Shown: in pieces, positions 30,550 to 43,200 of the stretch
How the letters are laid out: every line of letters begins with the position of its first letter
How positions within the stretch are numbered: position 1 is the stretch's first letter
Assembly: GCA_020746105.1 (NCBI GenBank)
Contig: CM036618.1
Coordinates: 98,078,122-98,142,121 of the forward strand
Length of the DNA stretch: 64,000 nucleotides
Source: Trogon surrucura
Taxonomy: Eukaryota; Chordata; Aves; Trogoniformes; Trogonidae
Reading direction: 5' to 3'
Translations under genes and position numbers: made by a program
Notes under the pieces: generated by a model
Told to the model about the DNA's origin: nothing
Database searches by the model: none
What the model saw: the letters and a program-made list of their open reading frames with translations, nothing else

Positions 30550-31450
30550 AACCGTGTATGAGCTTCCTCCTTTGCACCAGCCCTCCTTTACTCGGTTTTT
30601 TTTTTTTCCTTAATCTTACCAGAGACTTTGGAAGCTGAGACAAACTCCTTAGTGGATGTGTTGTGCCCTTTGGCAGCAGACTAGCTGCGGGTTTGGAAGG
30701 TTTCGGACTCGGCTGTGGGGCAGTCATGTTGTGAAAAGCCTTAAGGGTTGCTTAAAGGTGGTCTCAGGCGTGTAAGGACTGTTGGACAGGAGCTATGATT
30801 TTCACGGCAGGCTGCAGGGTGGTTCGATGTAGCAGCTCTTTTTAGCCTTCATGAATGTCTTGGTGGTGTCACTCGATCGGACCGGTCTGTGTGGGAAGAG
30901 GCACATTGTAATCTTGTTTTTTCGGGGGGGTGGGGAGGAAAGGGGAGCGCAAGGCCGCTGTTTCCATGCCTATTTGGAAGTTACACATCGCTCCAGTTAT
31001 TCTATTGTAGTTATGTATCCGTGGCAGGTGTACGATGTACAATTTCAACTAAGAATACAAAAGTTGTAGTCAAGTTATAGCAGCAACACGCGCTCTAGGC
31101 AGACTCTGTAACCTTCTTGTAGCTGATGCTATGCAGAGAGACGGCTTCTTTGGCCTTGTCCATGTGGTGCTTTCGCCATTTGCTGGGTGGGAAAAGAAGT
31201 GATAGCCCGGCTCCGACCCCAGAGGAAGGCAGGGGGAGATTCTCCCTTCTGTGTGCAACGAGAGCAGGACCGGGTTGGTTTTTTTTTTTTAAAAAAAAAG
31301 AGGAATTGCTGCTCAAGTTTAGACCTAAATGACAGTATCAACCGCAAGTCACTCACCTTAGTTTTGTTTATTGTTTATATTATGTGAATACATTCTTTGG
31401 AAAAATGTTTCTGCTTTTATTTTATAATAAAATTTAGAAATCTAACTCGG
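30550..31450 (+). other. SIX2: SIX2 3' untranslated region
   Basis: Runs from the TAA to just past the AATAAA at 31426. No frame of interest lies inside. A T12-A9 run at about 31279-31299 could fold back on itself. The length of about 0.9 kb is in the normal range for SIX2. The exact cleavage point is estimated. Confidence 0.75.
31426..31431 (+). terminator. SIX2: SIX2 polyadenylation signal
   Basis: AATAAA in the context TTATAATAAAATTTAG, followed within about 20-30 bases by the GT-rich segment GCGTGCGGTTGC. It is the only AATAAA seen downstream of the SIX2 stop before the next CpG-rich block begins. Confidence 0.8.
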
Positions 31451-32010
31451 CGTGCGGTTGCTTCACTCGCCCGCGAGGTGTTTTCGGGCTCAGCCCTGAG
31501 AGGGTGGCCCAGTGGCCGGGTCTGACGGCGCTCGGCCAGGGGAGGCAGCGGACACCCGGGGTGTGTGGGGGCCCCGGGGCTCCCAGGACGGGGACCTACC
31601 CGGGGCTCCGCCGCCCACCGCACGCCGGGCCGTCGGGCGACACTACCGCACCTCACCCATGCCCCATTTGGAGTGCCCCGCGAAGCAACGCCCGGCCATA
31701 CAGGGGGACGCTTTAGCCCGGCCGGGGAAGCGGCGCGCTCTGGGAGGAGCCCTGCGGAAGTGGGGAAGCGAAGGGACGGGGAAAGACTCGCAGTGCGGGG
31801 CAAGGGGTCCGGAGAAGTCGCCCACCTGCTCACTCGAGGGCACGATACGTCAGGCTGCGGGCTTTTCCGCCCCGGTGTCGGCTGACCCCTGCAGAAAACC
31901 TTCCCCTGCTCCCCCCCTCGCCCCCGGGGAGGGCGCCCAAACTGAGTGTGGACAGACCCTGCTCCGGGGTCCCGCACGGCTGGACTGCAAACGCCTTCCC
32001 AGCGCCTGTG
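31451..32010. other. CpG-rich block just downstream of SIX2
   Basis: Begins directly after the predicted SIX2 cleavage site and is CpG-rich on both strands. The frames within (for example 31512-32084 + and 31417-32133 -) have the Pro/Arg/Gly-rich look of chance frames in GC-rich DNA and no recognised domain. It could be a promoter for a non-coding transcript or part of the SIX2 CpG domain. Confidence 0.6.
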
Positions 32011-34979
32011 GGAGTAATCCCGGGAATGGGAATTCTGTGTTCCTCTTCGTTTTCTTTTTTTTAATTTTTTTTTCTTGTCTGTAAACACGAGGTGACAAAA
32101 GAGACAGGCAAGTTGCTCGCAAATTCCCTTCATTAAAAGAGCTCAGGGTGATTTCATCATAGTTTGCCCTCTTGCTACTAGCTCTTTGCCCGAAGCCGAA
32201 TGTGATCTGTTTATAATGTTACTCAGAGCTTGCAAGTGGTTTTATAATTTTTTTTTACCCTAAAATTAATTTCTTGTGAAAAATAAGCCGAGAAAACGAT
32301 ATGGCTTCACGCGGGATAGAAATATGTGTAGATCAGCAAGGATCGTGTCCGGGTTTCAGACGCTGTCTGAAGTTTCAATCAGTGGGAGTTTTGTGCGAGC
32401 AATGTCCTAATTTGATATAATCTGAGGCTGGATTAACGCCTCTGTGCGTTTGTAGGTGTTCGCTAAAACACTTTTCTCTGAGGCCCCGTTAAAGTCTATA
32501 GAAGGGAAAGTACGGATATCGGTAACGGTGATGATCGGCCTCGGAAAAAAAAAAATCCCTTTCTTACTCGTGTTTTGAAATCCTGTGTTCTTGCTATGAT
32601 GGGGTGCAGCGGGGTGCAATGTTATAGAGGAGACAATGTAGTACATTCAAGTTCATGTTTCTCCTGTTTCGGCACTTTGGGGTGATCTTTCAGCAGCGGA
32701 GATAATGTGGCTGTTGCCTCTGCTGTGGGAGTGTACCGGTGTGGTTCTAAGTACATAGGATCTAAATAACAAACCTTGTTATTTCGGTTGAGGAGTATCT
32801 AATAATTTCAGCTATGAATTTTAATCCTTTGAAAATAAACGTTTTCCAAGTGTAGGAACCACTGCTTCCTAGGGCTACAGAATACCCCCGCTCCCTGTAA
32901 AATAAGACATGCAGCGGTGCAATATTGCAAAGAGTGAGTTAATTGGCTAGTTATTTATTCTGTATTTTTAGAGATAGAAGTAAGTTTGGGAAGGAAAACA
33001 GAACGTCTGGGTTAATAAAACATGGCCTCGCAACCGAAATAAAGCCTTAAGGCTTTACCCGTTGGAGAGAGGAAAAAAAAAAAAAAAAAGAAAAGAAAAT
33101 TAGAGAAAGAGTAAAGCCAAGATTGGGAGCATTTAAAGAGGCAGTATGAAAACAGGATGGAGTTTACGTGGTTAATAAAAGGTCATATTGCACAGAGGAG
33201 GCAGAATTCGATCGGGGAAAGTAAATGAAGGGCTGACAGGGTGAGAAAGGCCCTTTGAAATCGAAGGGCGATGAAAACTCCGGTAAAATTGCAGCTAGGA
33301 TCACTTATATACGAAGAAAGGGAGAGAGAGCGAGTCTCTGAAGTCAATTAAAGCCAGCTAGAAACAGAAATCATGGAGCAAGAAAAAAATAAATCTGCAG
33401 GTCAGTCTAGCATTAAGTGTGCACACAGCTTAAAGTCCAGATGATGGGACGCGTGTAATGCAACCTGAAAACTCGTACATGTAAAGACTCATTTTACCGG
33501 ACCGTACTTGCCTTAGTAATGATGTTTGGTAAATTAACCCAAATCCCCCCGATTTTCCACGCACAAAAAAAGTTCCCGATAGGGAAATATGCCGAAACTG
33601 ACGTGACTAATCTTTGGTCTTAAACAGATTAGTTATGATTCACTAGCATTACGTTACATGGGGCATATCTCATCCGAAGGTTGGTTGGTTGCCGGGTGTT
33701 CGCGCGGGTTTCGGGGCGTAAAAAAAAGACGGTCCGGATCCGGCGGGCTCTATACACGAAACTCCCCCTGGCTACCCCTCAACTACGGCCAGGGTGGGGC
33801 GGGTATACCCGTAGCTGAACCTCTATAGCTTGGACACCTAGGGGAAAAACCGCCCACGCTGTCTCTCTCGTATATGCACTCGTACACACATATAAATATA
33901 TACGAAAGTGGTATTTGTCCTCAAACTAAAACCTTAGCAAATTACATAATGAATGCAGCATTGACGGATCCCAGAACTGTAACTGGAGTAATTCCTTTAG
34001 ATAGCAGGACACTGAATGTTCGCGTGTACTAGAGCAGATTTGTTCTGATGAGAAGCACAGTGCTTTATTATATGAACCTTAACTGTCCTGGTGCGTCACT
34101 AAAGAGGGCTATGAGAGAAATTGCACATTTGAGACAATTTTGGCTGTCCTGCCAGTGCTCAGCTCGTCACCCTGCCAGGAAAATACGGATGGATGAGAGA
34201 GGAGAGTACCCCGACAGGCTACTGAAGATGTGTCACAGTCCCTGAAGGCGAGCATGGCGCTTTAGTGGGGACATGGAGAAAGTTTACTGGAATAAGAGCC
34301 TTTGCTATGAGCAGAGGAGCATACGCCGGAGTTTCCCTGGTTAAATGCCTTTCCTCTCCAAGCCCTTGCAGGAGCTTGGGGTAAACAGGACAAGCACGGT
34401 CGCATCTCATCTACAAGGCATGATCTACATGAGAGAAGTCGCCTGCTTGGCGTATTTCTTGTGGACTACTCTGGAGAAAGTCAAATTCCCTCTTCTCCTC
34501 CCCACACCTGGCTCAAGAGTTCGCGCCTGAATGAAGCCTCAATGTGTATTTGAAGGGGGCTGCTTCAGTCCTGGACTGAAAAGCCTTGGAAGTGCCCCCG
34601 TCTGCCCAGCCATGTTTGTGAGAGGTACTCCGGCTCTTGTTACCAGACCCGGAAACAAAATCTATCCCCTTCTTCAGGAGAAAAAAACGTAGCCCGGTAT
34701 GAGCAGACTATTGCCTCGGACAAACCCCCACCTGAGCATGACAAAAAATGAAGGAGAATGCCGATGAAAACACTGGCCACTGGCCCTTACTGCAGAGCTC
34801 TTTAACTTCCTCTGCTTAGTGAATCAAAACACTGCTGCTCAGCCAGCCAGGAAAAATATACTGAAGGGAACTTTCAGTGCTTCAGCACACAAGGAGAAGG
34901 TGAGAGTTTTATCTGAAGGAGAGTAACTCTGGGTTTGGAAAAAATGCATACTTAAACTAAGGAGCTGGGCTGAGCCATC
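32011..34979. other. CpG-poor spacer downstream of SIX2, no gene seen
   Basis: AT-rich DNA with many homeodomain-type TAAT/ATTA cores and little simple repeat apart from an A-run near 33072. It contains a small inverted pair of TAATCT sites at 33606-33633. No exon or transposable element was recognised. Its position between two CpG-rich domains beside a homeobox gene makes enhancer content plausible but unproven. Confidence 0.5.
33606..33633. repeat. Inverted pair of TAATCT homeodomain-type sites
   Basis: ACTAATCT and AGATTAGT form an 8-bp perfect inverted repeat with a 12-base spacer. TAATC(T/C) is the core preferred by K50 homeodomains such as OTX, PITX and GSC. The function is inferred from the motif only. 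Confidence 0.35.
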
Positions 34980-37645
34980 AGCTGCTTCCCATTTTGTTAC
35001 GGGGAGCGGGGGCTCATCACTTCCCCTCCCCGGACCGGCGAGGTGGCTCCGTGCCCGGGAAGAAGGTCCGTCTCCTTCCCACTTAAATAAACGGGAGGGG
35101 AGGTTGCTTCATTGTTAGTTAAGTTGTTGGGTTTTTTTCCTTGCCGGAGTTGGGCGGGAACGCTCAATCTCCATCTCTAAATATCAAATTTGCCTTTATC
35201 CGGAGTCCCCGTGTGCTGAAGAGCCGGTCCCGCTCCGCACGCCCGAGCGGGCGGCCGGGCTTACTGGGCGGCCAAGCAGTGCTGTTCCTTCCTCCACCCC
35301 AACCCGCGTGCTACAGGGGAAAAAAAAAACAACCAACTTATTAAACAAAATAGACACACGGAAACAAATTGAACACTTCACCGAGAGTCTGGGACTCAGA
35401 GGGAAATGGAGAGGTTAGTGGGAGCTGAGATGAACAGACAGGCAGAATGTTACATCAGCAAACAGTGGTGCTCAGGAGAAGGGGGAGAGGGGAGAAATTA
35501 CTTGGAAAGATGAAAATCGCACATGTGCTTCTGATGACCCCATTAGATGCGAAGTCCTCCAGGAAATACATATTTGAAACAGCCAGGAAAAACAAACATG
35601 CCTTTTATAGACTTGCCTGTCCCGCCATGAAAAATGCAAACCTCGGTATGGTGCGTGTGTATCTAGGGGGTGGGAGGGAGGAAGGGGGAATGGATTTTGT
35701 AAAGAGCCCGATGAAAGCTACCTTCATCAGGAATAATCATTTGCGCTGCTTTGCTCTCCAAAAATAGGCTGCAGCGTGGAAATCGAGGCAGTAGTTAAAA
35801 CTACCGTGTGTGAGACGGACATCTGAGTCTGAAAAGTGACTGTCAGGAGCTTGTCTGGGTGTCAACACATTCAAGACTGGCTGGCAACAGTGAGAAAGAA
35901 AAAAAAAACAAAACGTGGGGATTAACAGTTCGAAAGCGGGACTTTGTGAAGCCTACAGTTTGCTGTAAAGTTCTACAAAATCCAGTGAATCACACTGCAA
36001 GAGCAACCTCTAGCCGTGCAGAAGTTAGGATCTGGGCAGAGATACCGCAGCCCCTCCTTGCCTAAGCGCCGTTTTAGGTGCTATGGTGCTAGCGGTCAGG
36101 GGAGAAGGCAGAGACTCGATCCAATAGCGTTTTGCCGGTAAAGGCATCATCATTCCTCCTCTCACCCGCTCCCTGCCCACGGAGCCGGACACAGTGACCC
36201 TGCTGCCGGTAGCGCAGGCAGGTTCCGAGAAAACATTTGATGCCCATTCCCGCTTTCCACCGCGGTCTCTGGGCGCCTCCCGCCTCCGCAGGGAAGGGGC
36301 AGGTCCGCGCCCACCTCCCCAGCATCTGTTGTCCTCTCTGGGGGCCCGGCTTCCTCTCGGTGCTTTGGAAACCCCGGAGGCAGGTGCCCCGGGGTACGCG
36401 GCTCCCTCGGGAGCGGGCTGCGGGCATGTGGCACTCACGCCGGGCGGGGACACGCACTCCTTCGCAAGGAGAGGGCGAGGGTGCGTGGGCCGTCACCCGT
36501 CGGAAAGATATGTCCCCCTGTGCACCTCAGGGTGCTGCCGGAAGAGGGGACGAGGACGGAGGGCAGGTGACCCTGAACCCCTCTGGTTCAACGTTTAATC
36601 GAAAAAGGGTAAATGTCGTCCCCCTGTTGTCACCGGAGAGCTGTGTAAGGGGCGAAAGCATTACAAAGCCCGAGCTAACGGCATCCCCAAGAGAGGCTCG
36701 ACCACTGAGACGAGCCAGGATCTCTCGTCTGTTTACCCCGGCTCTGTGAAAACAAGGGTCCGGTCGCTGGGGGCTGCCTGTGCCGAAGCCGCCCCGTCGT
36801 AGGGACCTGCCTGCTCCCACCGACGGTGCCCACAAGGCAGGCGGGTGTTCTGCTCCGTGCAGCTCGCTCCTTCCAGCCCGCTCCGCTGCCGAAGCCGGAG
36901 GAGCAGAGCAGGGGCATGACCTCCTCGGGGCGGCAGGCACAGAGGGCACAGGGGCTGCTGGAAGGGCTAGAGGGGGCTCCCAAGCTGCTGCGGGGCCAGG
37001 GGCAAGTGGGTATCTTTCCATACCCTAGGATATTCAGTTATACACGAGCTCAGCAGCTGCTGGGCGTCAGGATCCGCACCCCGCAGCACTACGTGCTGTG
37101 CAGCCAGCGAGGCCGCGGCTGGTGCTGGAGAAGGGAGGGGACATTTAAACCTTAAGAAACAGCTCGGGACATTGTTCTTAAGAGCGCGTCTAGCGCACAC
37201 CCAACAAAAACGTCAACAACTGGAAAGTCAGGACGGTTTGGAAATCAAAAGTGGGGCAGTGAGGTGTTGGCAGCGCTGCACGGGGCGCGAAGCCGGGCAG
37301 CAGGGGCCCCACGGGTGACCATGGAGAGAGTGGCGGGGCGGTAGGCTCTGTCCCTGAGCAGCTCACCTCGCTGCCTTCCCAAATTAGAAGGGCCGGAGGT
37401 GGATGATCCCACCTCACTCCGATTTTAGTAGAAACCGAGGCAACCGAAGGCAAGAGGCGACGTTGACACCGGGCTCTGCTGCTGCAGGAGTGTGCGGAGC
37501 AGGGAGGGCTCCGTCGCCCAGATCGTGCCCAGAAAATGTCAATGCTTTCTCCTCCGTAGGTGCGGGAGCAGATCCTCCACGGTGCCGTGGAACTGCGGGG
37601 TAGTTTCAGTCGGAGAAAAGCCCCAGATACCTTTCATCTTAGGAA

Positions 37646-37649
<4 letters not shown>

Positions 37650-37681
<32 letters not shown>
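37650..37681. repeat. T32 homopolymer
   Basis: Thirty-two consecutive T. It might be the minus-strand poly-A tail of a retroposon, but the adjoining sequence shows no recognisable element. Confidence 0.95.
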
Positions 37682-40005
37682 CCCGGGCGAGGTAGGGACA
37701 GCGAAAGCCGCGGTCGTTCCCACCTACACGCTATTACTTTGAGATCTGCTGGTTATTTCTGTCGGTCTCTGAGATTATGTCCCTGCGGGTGATCTCCGGA
37801 GGTGGATGGTGGCCAGTCGTTCCCCTATAATTACTTTAAATCGGGGCGATGGCAAATAAAGCTGCCTTGACGATACTCACCCGGCCACTGCTGCCGCCAC
37901 CGTTAATTTGAAACAAATCCCCCTGAGCCCGGCGGCTATTGCACTGCCCGTCCTCACCTCCTGCCGCACGCCCGGCCCTCGCCGGGAGACCAGAACGGCT
38001 GACTCGGCGGCTTGTACCCCAAGGAGAGCTTGTCTCTGCCTGAGGCGACTTGTGCAGGGGCCGGAGGAGATGCCCGAAACCGATCCCCGCATAGCCGGCG
38101 GCTGGGAAGGGGACGTGGAGGCCATTCCCTTCTACCGCATCGACTCGCTGGGGCAGACGTCGAGGGGCACGACGAACAACAACGTCCGAAGTGCGCAAGT
38201 TCACTTGCCTGCTTTTCATCCCCACTGCCCTTCGAGGCCGCAGAATAACCCCGTGGTCGGCCTTGCAGTGCGCAGGGGACCCTCAATAGCTGCCGGGGTC
38301 CCCCCGGCTCACCGTCCCCAGGACCTGCGCCGTTTGCCTGGGCTGACTGGAGCCGGGGTAACCCTGCGAAAGGCAGAGAGGGGCTGCGGTGTTAGTGCGA
38401 GAGAAAAGGCTTAAACCTGCTGCCTACTCACGCGGTTGGCATGCGTTGCTATTTCGATGGTATCTCGCTTTTGGAGGCATTTTATGATTGGGGGAAATCT
38501 AATACGGTGAAGAGAAAGGAAGAGAATACTGTTGGCATTGAATGAACTCCGTGTGGTAATCTTCGGGCAAATGTGCCGGCTTCCATGCCAAAGCAAAGTG
38601 TTTTCTCGTTGGGTCTGCTCATACTCTGAAGGGAGGCGAAGACACCATTTAAGAAATCCAGCTGGTCGCAAATCATACATTTAATCTCTCAGCTGGAATG
38701 ATTTAATGGATCAGTATCGAGTAACAGTCCTGGAAAAGTAGCCTCCTAAAAAAACAGAGATAAATCCTGATTGAATAATAGTAAATGAAAACCGTGGATT
38801 ACAGTGACTGCAAGACAGTATTTTCTTTGCAGTCCTCGAAAGATGCCGCCGGAGAAGGGCCAACCGAGCCGACAAAGCTCGTCGTGTCATTTCCATGTTG
38901 GTAGGGGCAGGTCCCGGCAGCCTGCGGTGCCCCCCAAACCCCGACATTTGGGGCAGAGTCCCCGCTCTCTCGTCATGTCCTGGGGACCTTCTGAAACGGC
39001 TTCTCTGCGGTGCAGGCAGCAGACACACAAGCTCCCTCCGTGGCCGGGCGAGCGTCGACGTGCCCGGGCCAGAGGCGCGCCTGCGGCGGGGCACCGACAG
39101 CCCAGAGCTACCCATTCTGCCTTGAGTCGGCCCAGGGGCCTCACTGGGATTTTTCATTTTTTCCAGCAAGAAAGGCGCAGAGGAGGAGGAAGGAACTGTT
39201 AGGCCGGGGAAAGTGGCATTTCCCCCCGAAATGTGAAAACAGGAGAGCAAACCCTTTGCCCCTTTCTGTCCTTTTGGGACGTGCTGGAGAGGAAAGCGGT
39301 ACCGGGGCGATGGGGATATCCCGGGGGAGCTGGGGGCAGCCCGCCGGCCCGCTCTGTCGCAACCCACTGCCGGCGGGGCCCGTGAGGGCTGCGCGGTGGC
39401 CCCTTCGGCGCCCGGGGCTCGGGGGGTTTATTTAACCCTCCCATTGCCGTGACTTTAACCGGAGTCTAGCAGCTCGGGCTAGACCGTCGTTGAAAGAAAG
39501 AGCTCGGCCGGGAGGGCAAAAGCACTTGACTCACCTCCCCCGCGACCGAGGGTGAGGTCATTACGGCGCTTAATTAAAAGCACTTCCTCTATGGGGCAGG
39601 TGCTTTCCTTGCAGTAGCCCCGGGGACTGGATCCCCTCGTCCCCCACCAGCCCCTCTGTGCCTCCTCTCGGGCCTCGGGGGCAGCTGCCACGGGGGGTCC
39701 CGGCCCGCTAACCCCCAAAACCCCTCCTCGCCCCGAGGAGCCCACCCCCGCACCCCGCTCTGCCCTGCGAGCTGAGCGAAGGAGGAAGAATCTACAGGGC
39801 TGCCGGCGGGACCGGACCGGCAGCACACGCGTGGCCGCTCCCCGCTGCCCCGTGGACCCCGGCGGAGCTGCCCTTCTCCGTCCCGCGGCGGCGTGCCGCT
39901 GGGCTTTTCATTATTATTTTATTTTTTTTAATATTCCCCCCCCCCCCCCAATCATCATCGCAGCTCTGAGGAGCGAGAGTTTTAGGAGGAGAGGTGAGTT
40001 TGTTC

Positions 40006-40014
40006 TCAGGTTTC
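40006..40014 (+). promoter_or_regulatory. MEF3-type SIX-binding motif
   Basis: TCAGGTTTC is an exact match to the MEF3 consensus bound by SIX1, SIX2 and SIX4. It lies about 8.6 kb downstream of the SIX2 polyadenylation signal, in a CpG-rich block. One such match is expected about once per 130 kb on both strands, so it is suggestive only. Confidence 0.3.
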
Positions 40015-40240
40015 CTGGCGTTTCGTGTTACCGTCGGTGAGGCACCGTCGGAGAGCGTCTCTGCAGCGGACTCTGAGCTGCGGGCACCTCGGGGTGGGGG
40101 GTGGGGGGGGGGAAGCACCCCTTTGCTTTAGGTTATTTCATTCGGAGCAAGGATGAGAGGGCAGCGAAGAGGGTGAGGGAGGGATCGGCGGGGCCACGCC
40201 GCAACCCGGCTGGCCGGATCGAGCAGCATCGCCCTTATAA

Positions 40241-43200
40241 GGAATGTAATGCAAGGGCGAATGGCGTCAGCAAAGCATTAGCACATTTTTGTCATTAAAT
40301 ATACTCGAGTGGTAGTAGTTGTTTATATTTACAGGGCATTCTTGAACGCAAACCACATGGTCAAATCATCCCTAAATGAATCTGGAGTCGTTGAAAGTGA
40401 GTACCTCCCGAGGACAGCTCTGGTAGCAAGGGCAGCTCGGGTCAAAATCAGTTTAGTTTGGTGTTACCTGTTTACAGAGATGGAAAACCTAAATAAAGTT
40501 AAAGAATGGGACGCCGAACAATCTCAGAAATTTTTATGAATCTGAATCTATTTTTTTCTTTGTTCACATCATTGTGTGTTTTTCAGTCTTAACGTCTTTC
40601 TAAAAATATTACTGCATATATGCTGTATATTCATATAAATTTAAATATAAATTTAAAACTACTCCTCCATTTCAAAAGACCTTTTCAAAACTTTTCAACA
40701 ATTTCAATGTCTTACAATGTTTATACATAGAAAGGTTGTTAAAATTCTAATTTATATTTATGCAGGCAATATATAGTTTGACAAATGGGTATTTTACATT
40801 TCCTATTAATATTTTTCATATTGTCTTCAAATTTATTAGCATAAGCTTTAGAAAAAAATCCCCACTTGCCCTGTCTGTTGAAATCATAGCTGCTATCACC
40901 TAGCTCAGTTGTGTAAGAAAAGCTAAATAAATTAGCTATTCTGAAAAGCATGTATGAACCAGGAAACAGTTGATCTTAATTCTAAAGGACTCAAAGGTGC
41001 TCTTTAACGTATTACTTTTGATCTATACAATCTTTGTAGGATTGCTTTTTCCATTAAGTGACTTTTTTTTTTTTTTTTTTTTTTTTTTACAACAAACATG
41101 TAAGCATGTGTAAAACTTCTGTCTAGGTACAATGTGTTTTAAAATACAGATTCGTGGGTGTTTAATGTTATTAACAATACTATAGCTACAGATATTCAAA
41201 TAATAAATTATTTCTAAGGCATTTGAAAAGGATTTGTGTCTTTTCCTTGCATTTGTTTTTTGGCCAAGAGTGAAAGCCTGGCCCTGTTCTTTTTGAAGAC
41301 AGTGGCAAAGTTCCCACCTACACCCCAAGGATCCGTGAAGTCAGTTAAAGTTTTTCCATGGACTTTGGATCAAGCCCATAGTATGAGTCAATTTAAGAAG
41401 TGATTACTTCTCTCTCATAGAAATACACATTGCATTTGCTTAGATAACTACATCTCGAGGATTTTTTTTCCACCCCCATAGTCCAGGATCTTAAATGAGG
41501 AAATTCTTTAGTCAAAATTTCCTCGAAATGGATCTAACTCTCCCTACCCCCAGCAAGCACACACCTCCAGTTTGGGACTTGCTCTTGGTGGCACTACTTT
41601 TCCGGTAAAATCATTCTTCTTTTTGTTCCTGTTCATTTTCTGACCGGTCTTCCCTCTAATCCTCCAGCAAATGAGTCTTCCTTTGTGAGTCAGAGAACCA
41701 GGAGATTCTGGAAAAGGAGATCAGGGGTCTCAGTGGAAGCCAAACAAGAGCACCAGAAATGGGGATGACATGGAAAGAAAGACCCACCCTACGCATCCTT
41801 TGTTTCTAGCACTAACTCCTCCACTTTTCTCAGTGCATCTCCCTTTAATGAACCTGCCTCAAGATAAGTGATTTTATGTAAGTAGAAATGATTTTACTGC
41901 CCTCACTCCTAGTTACAGAAAACTCACCAACCCCTTGTCTGTCACCACTCACCAGAAAGAAGGAGTTACAGTGGAAGAGGAGGCTGTTTGGGTAGATTCT
42001 GGTAAGAAAAAATAAAATCTGTCCCTGACAGGATCATCTGAAGAAAGATCCTTCAAGGTCAACAGTGCCTGTAGCTCTGCAGCCAGCATGGGGCAAGGGC
42101 AGGCACTACATAAAGGGTGATGGGGCACACTCTGCAGCCCGGTTGTCCCCAGGTGTCCCCCAGCAGCTGGTGCACCTTTGTATCTGCTATACCTAGCTTG
42201 CTCTGCTCAGCAGCACCAGGAGTGTGGAAAGGGGAGCCCCTCACCACATTTCCAGCTTACTGTCAGCACAGGCTATGTGTAGTTTTGCTGGATCCTGAAG
42301 CTCGCCTGGGAATCTTCAGATCACATCTGTGTTTGATTACATCTGTTTGGAGCATCTGTTTATGTCTATCTGTGGCATTATAAAGGAATCTCTGAGGCCT
42401 GTTCTGTTATGTCATGCAGAAATGAGATGGTGTCAGCAAGTCAGATCTGCAGCACAGTGAGCAGCACAGCAATCGGCGGAGCATGGCACAGTGGTGGGCA
42501 GCCCTCAGTGTGAAGATGAGATGGGGCAATGCAGAGGTGCCAACAGGTGGATGGCTTTTATTCACCCCACACCAGCCCATGGACCCACTGCCACCAGTGC
42601 CCACTGATGTTTCATCTGCAAACTCTGCTCATGTCCATTTGTTTCAAGTAGAGGCATTTGCGTAATTAATATTTCCTTGCTCCTTGCAAATCCCTGCTTT
42701 CCAAGGAGCGAATAATGCCAGCTTCTGGCTAGGCTGAAAGACTTTGTGAAACCTTTGTTTGCATTTGCCAAATACAGACTTGGAAACCTGTGGTTGCTAG
42801 TCCCAGTGCTCCCTGCTCAGGTGCAAACCACTGGCACTGCCAGTCTCCAGCCAGTGCAGCAATACTGTCTGGGGGAGGCTGGAGGGAAAGCAATGGGGAC
42901 AGAAGCCAGATAGAGCTCTGAAACAAACCAACATTTATTTACAGCATAAGAGCAATCAATTTTGCATTTTACTTGATGGCAACTGTATATAGTCTCTAGG
43001 TACATCAGGACAGAAGTAAAATCGCTGGTTTGCATCCAAGCAGATCACTGACATTGACATTTATCTAACTCATTTTATTCTGTCACTTACAAGTAAGTAA
43101 GCTTTATTCAGTTGAAGTAGGTGGTGGAAGGCAATACTGAAAGCATTGCGCTGAAATGGTGGATTTGCCAATGCAGTGGGGTTTTTTAACCAGATCTGGG

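Larger units (their letters stand above)
34980..40240. other. Second chain of CpG-rich blocks, 3' of SIX2
   Basis: CpG-rich blocks lie at about 34980-35300, 36050-38420 and 38830-40240, with AT-richer gaps. No recognisable protein is encoded; the long frames (for example 36237-36749, 37908-38414, 38711-39367) lack family motifs. Simple tracts include T32 at 37650-37681, a C-run near 39937-39950 and a G-run near 40095-40112. A MEF3-type site lies at 40006-40014. This may be a downstream CpG domain controlled with SIX2 or the start of unannotated non-coding transcripts. Confidence 0.6.

Noticed and set aside
31417-32133. 238-codon minus-strand frame after SIX2
   Set aside because: Lies in CpG-rich DNA, Pro/Arg-rich, no recognised domain, and overlapped by equally long frames on the + strand.
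37295-37310. Opposite-orientation CTCF site (GGGCAGCAGGGGCCCC)
   Set aside because: Close to CCAGCAGGGGGC but mismatched at core positions. The same holds for GGCACAGAGGGCAC near 36934; both are too weak to call.
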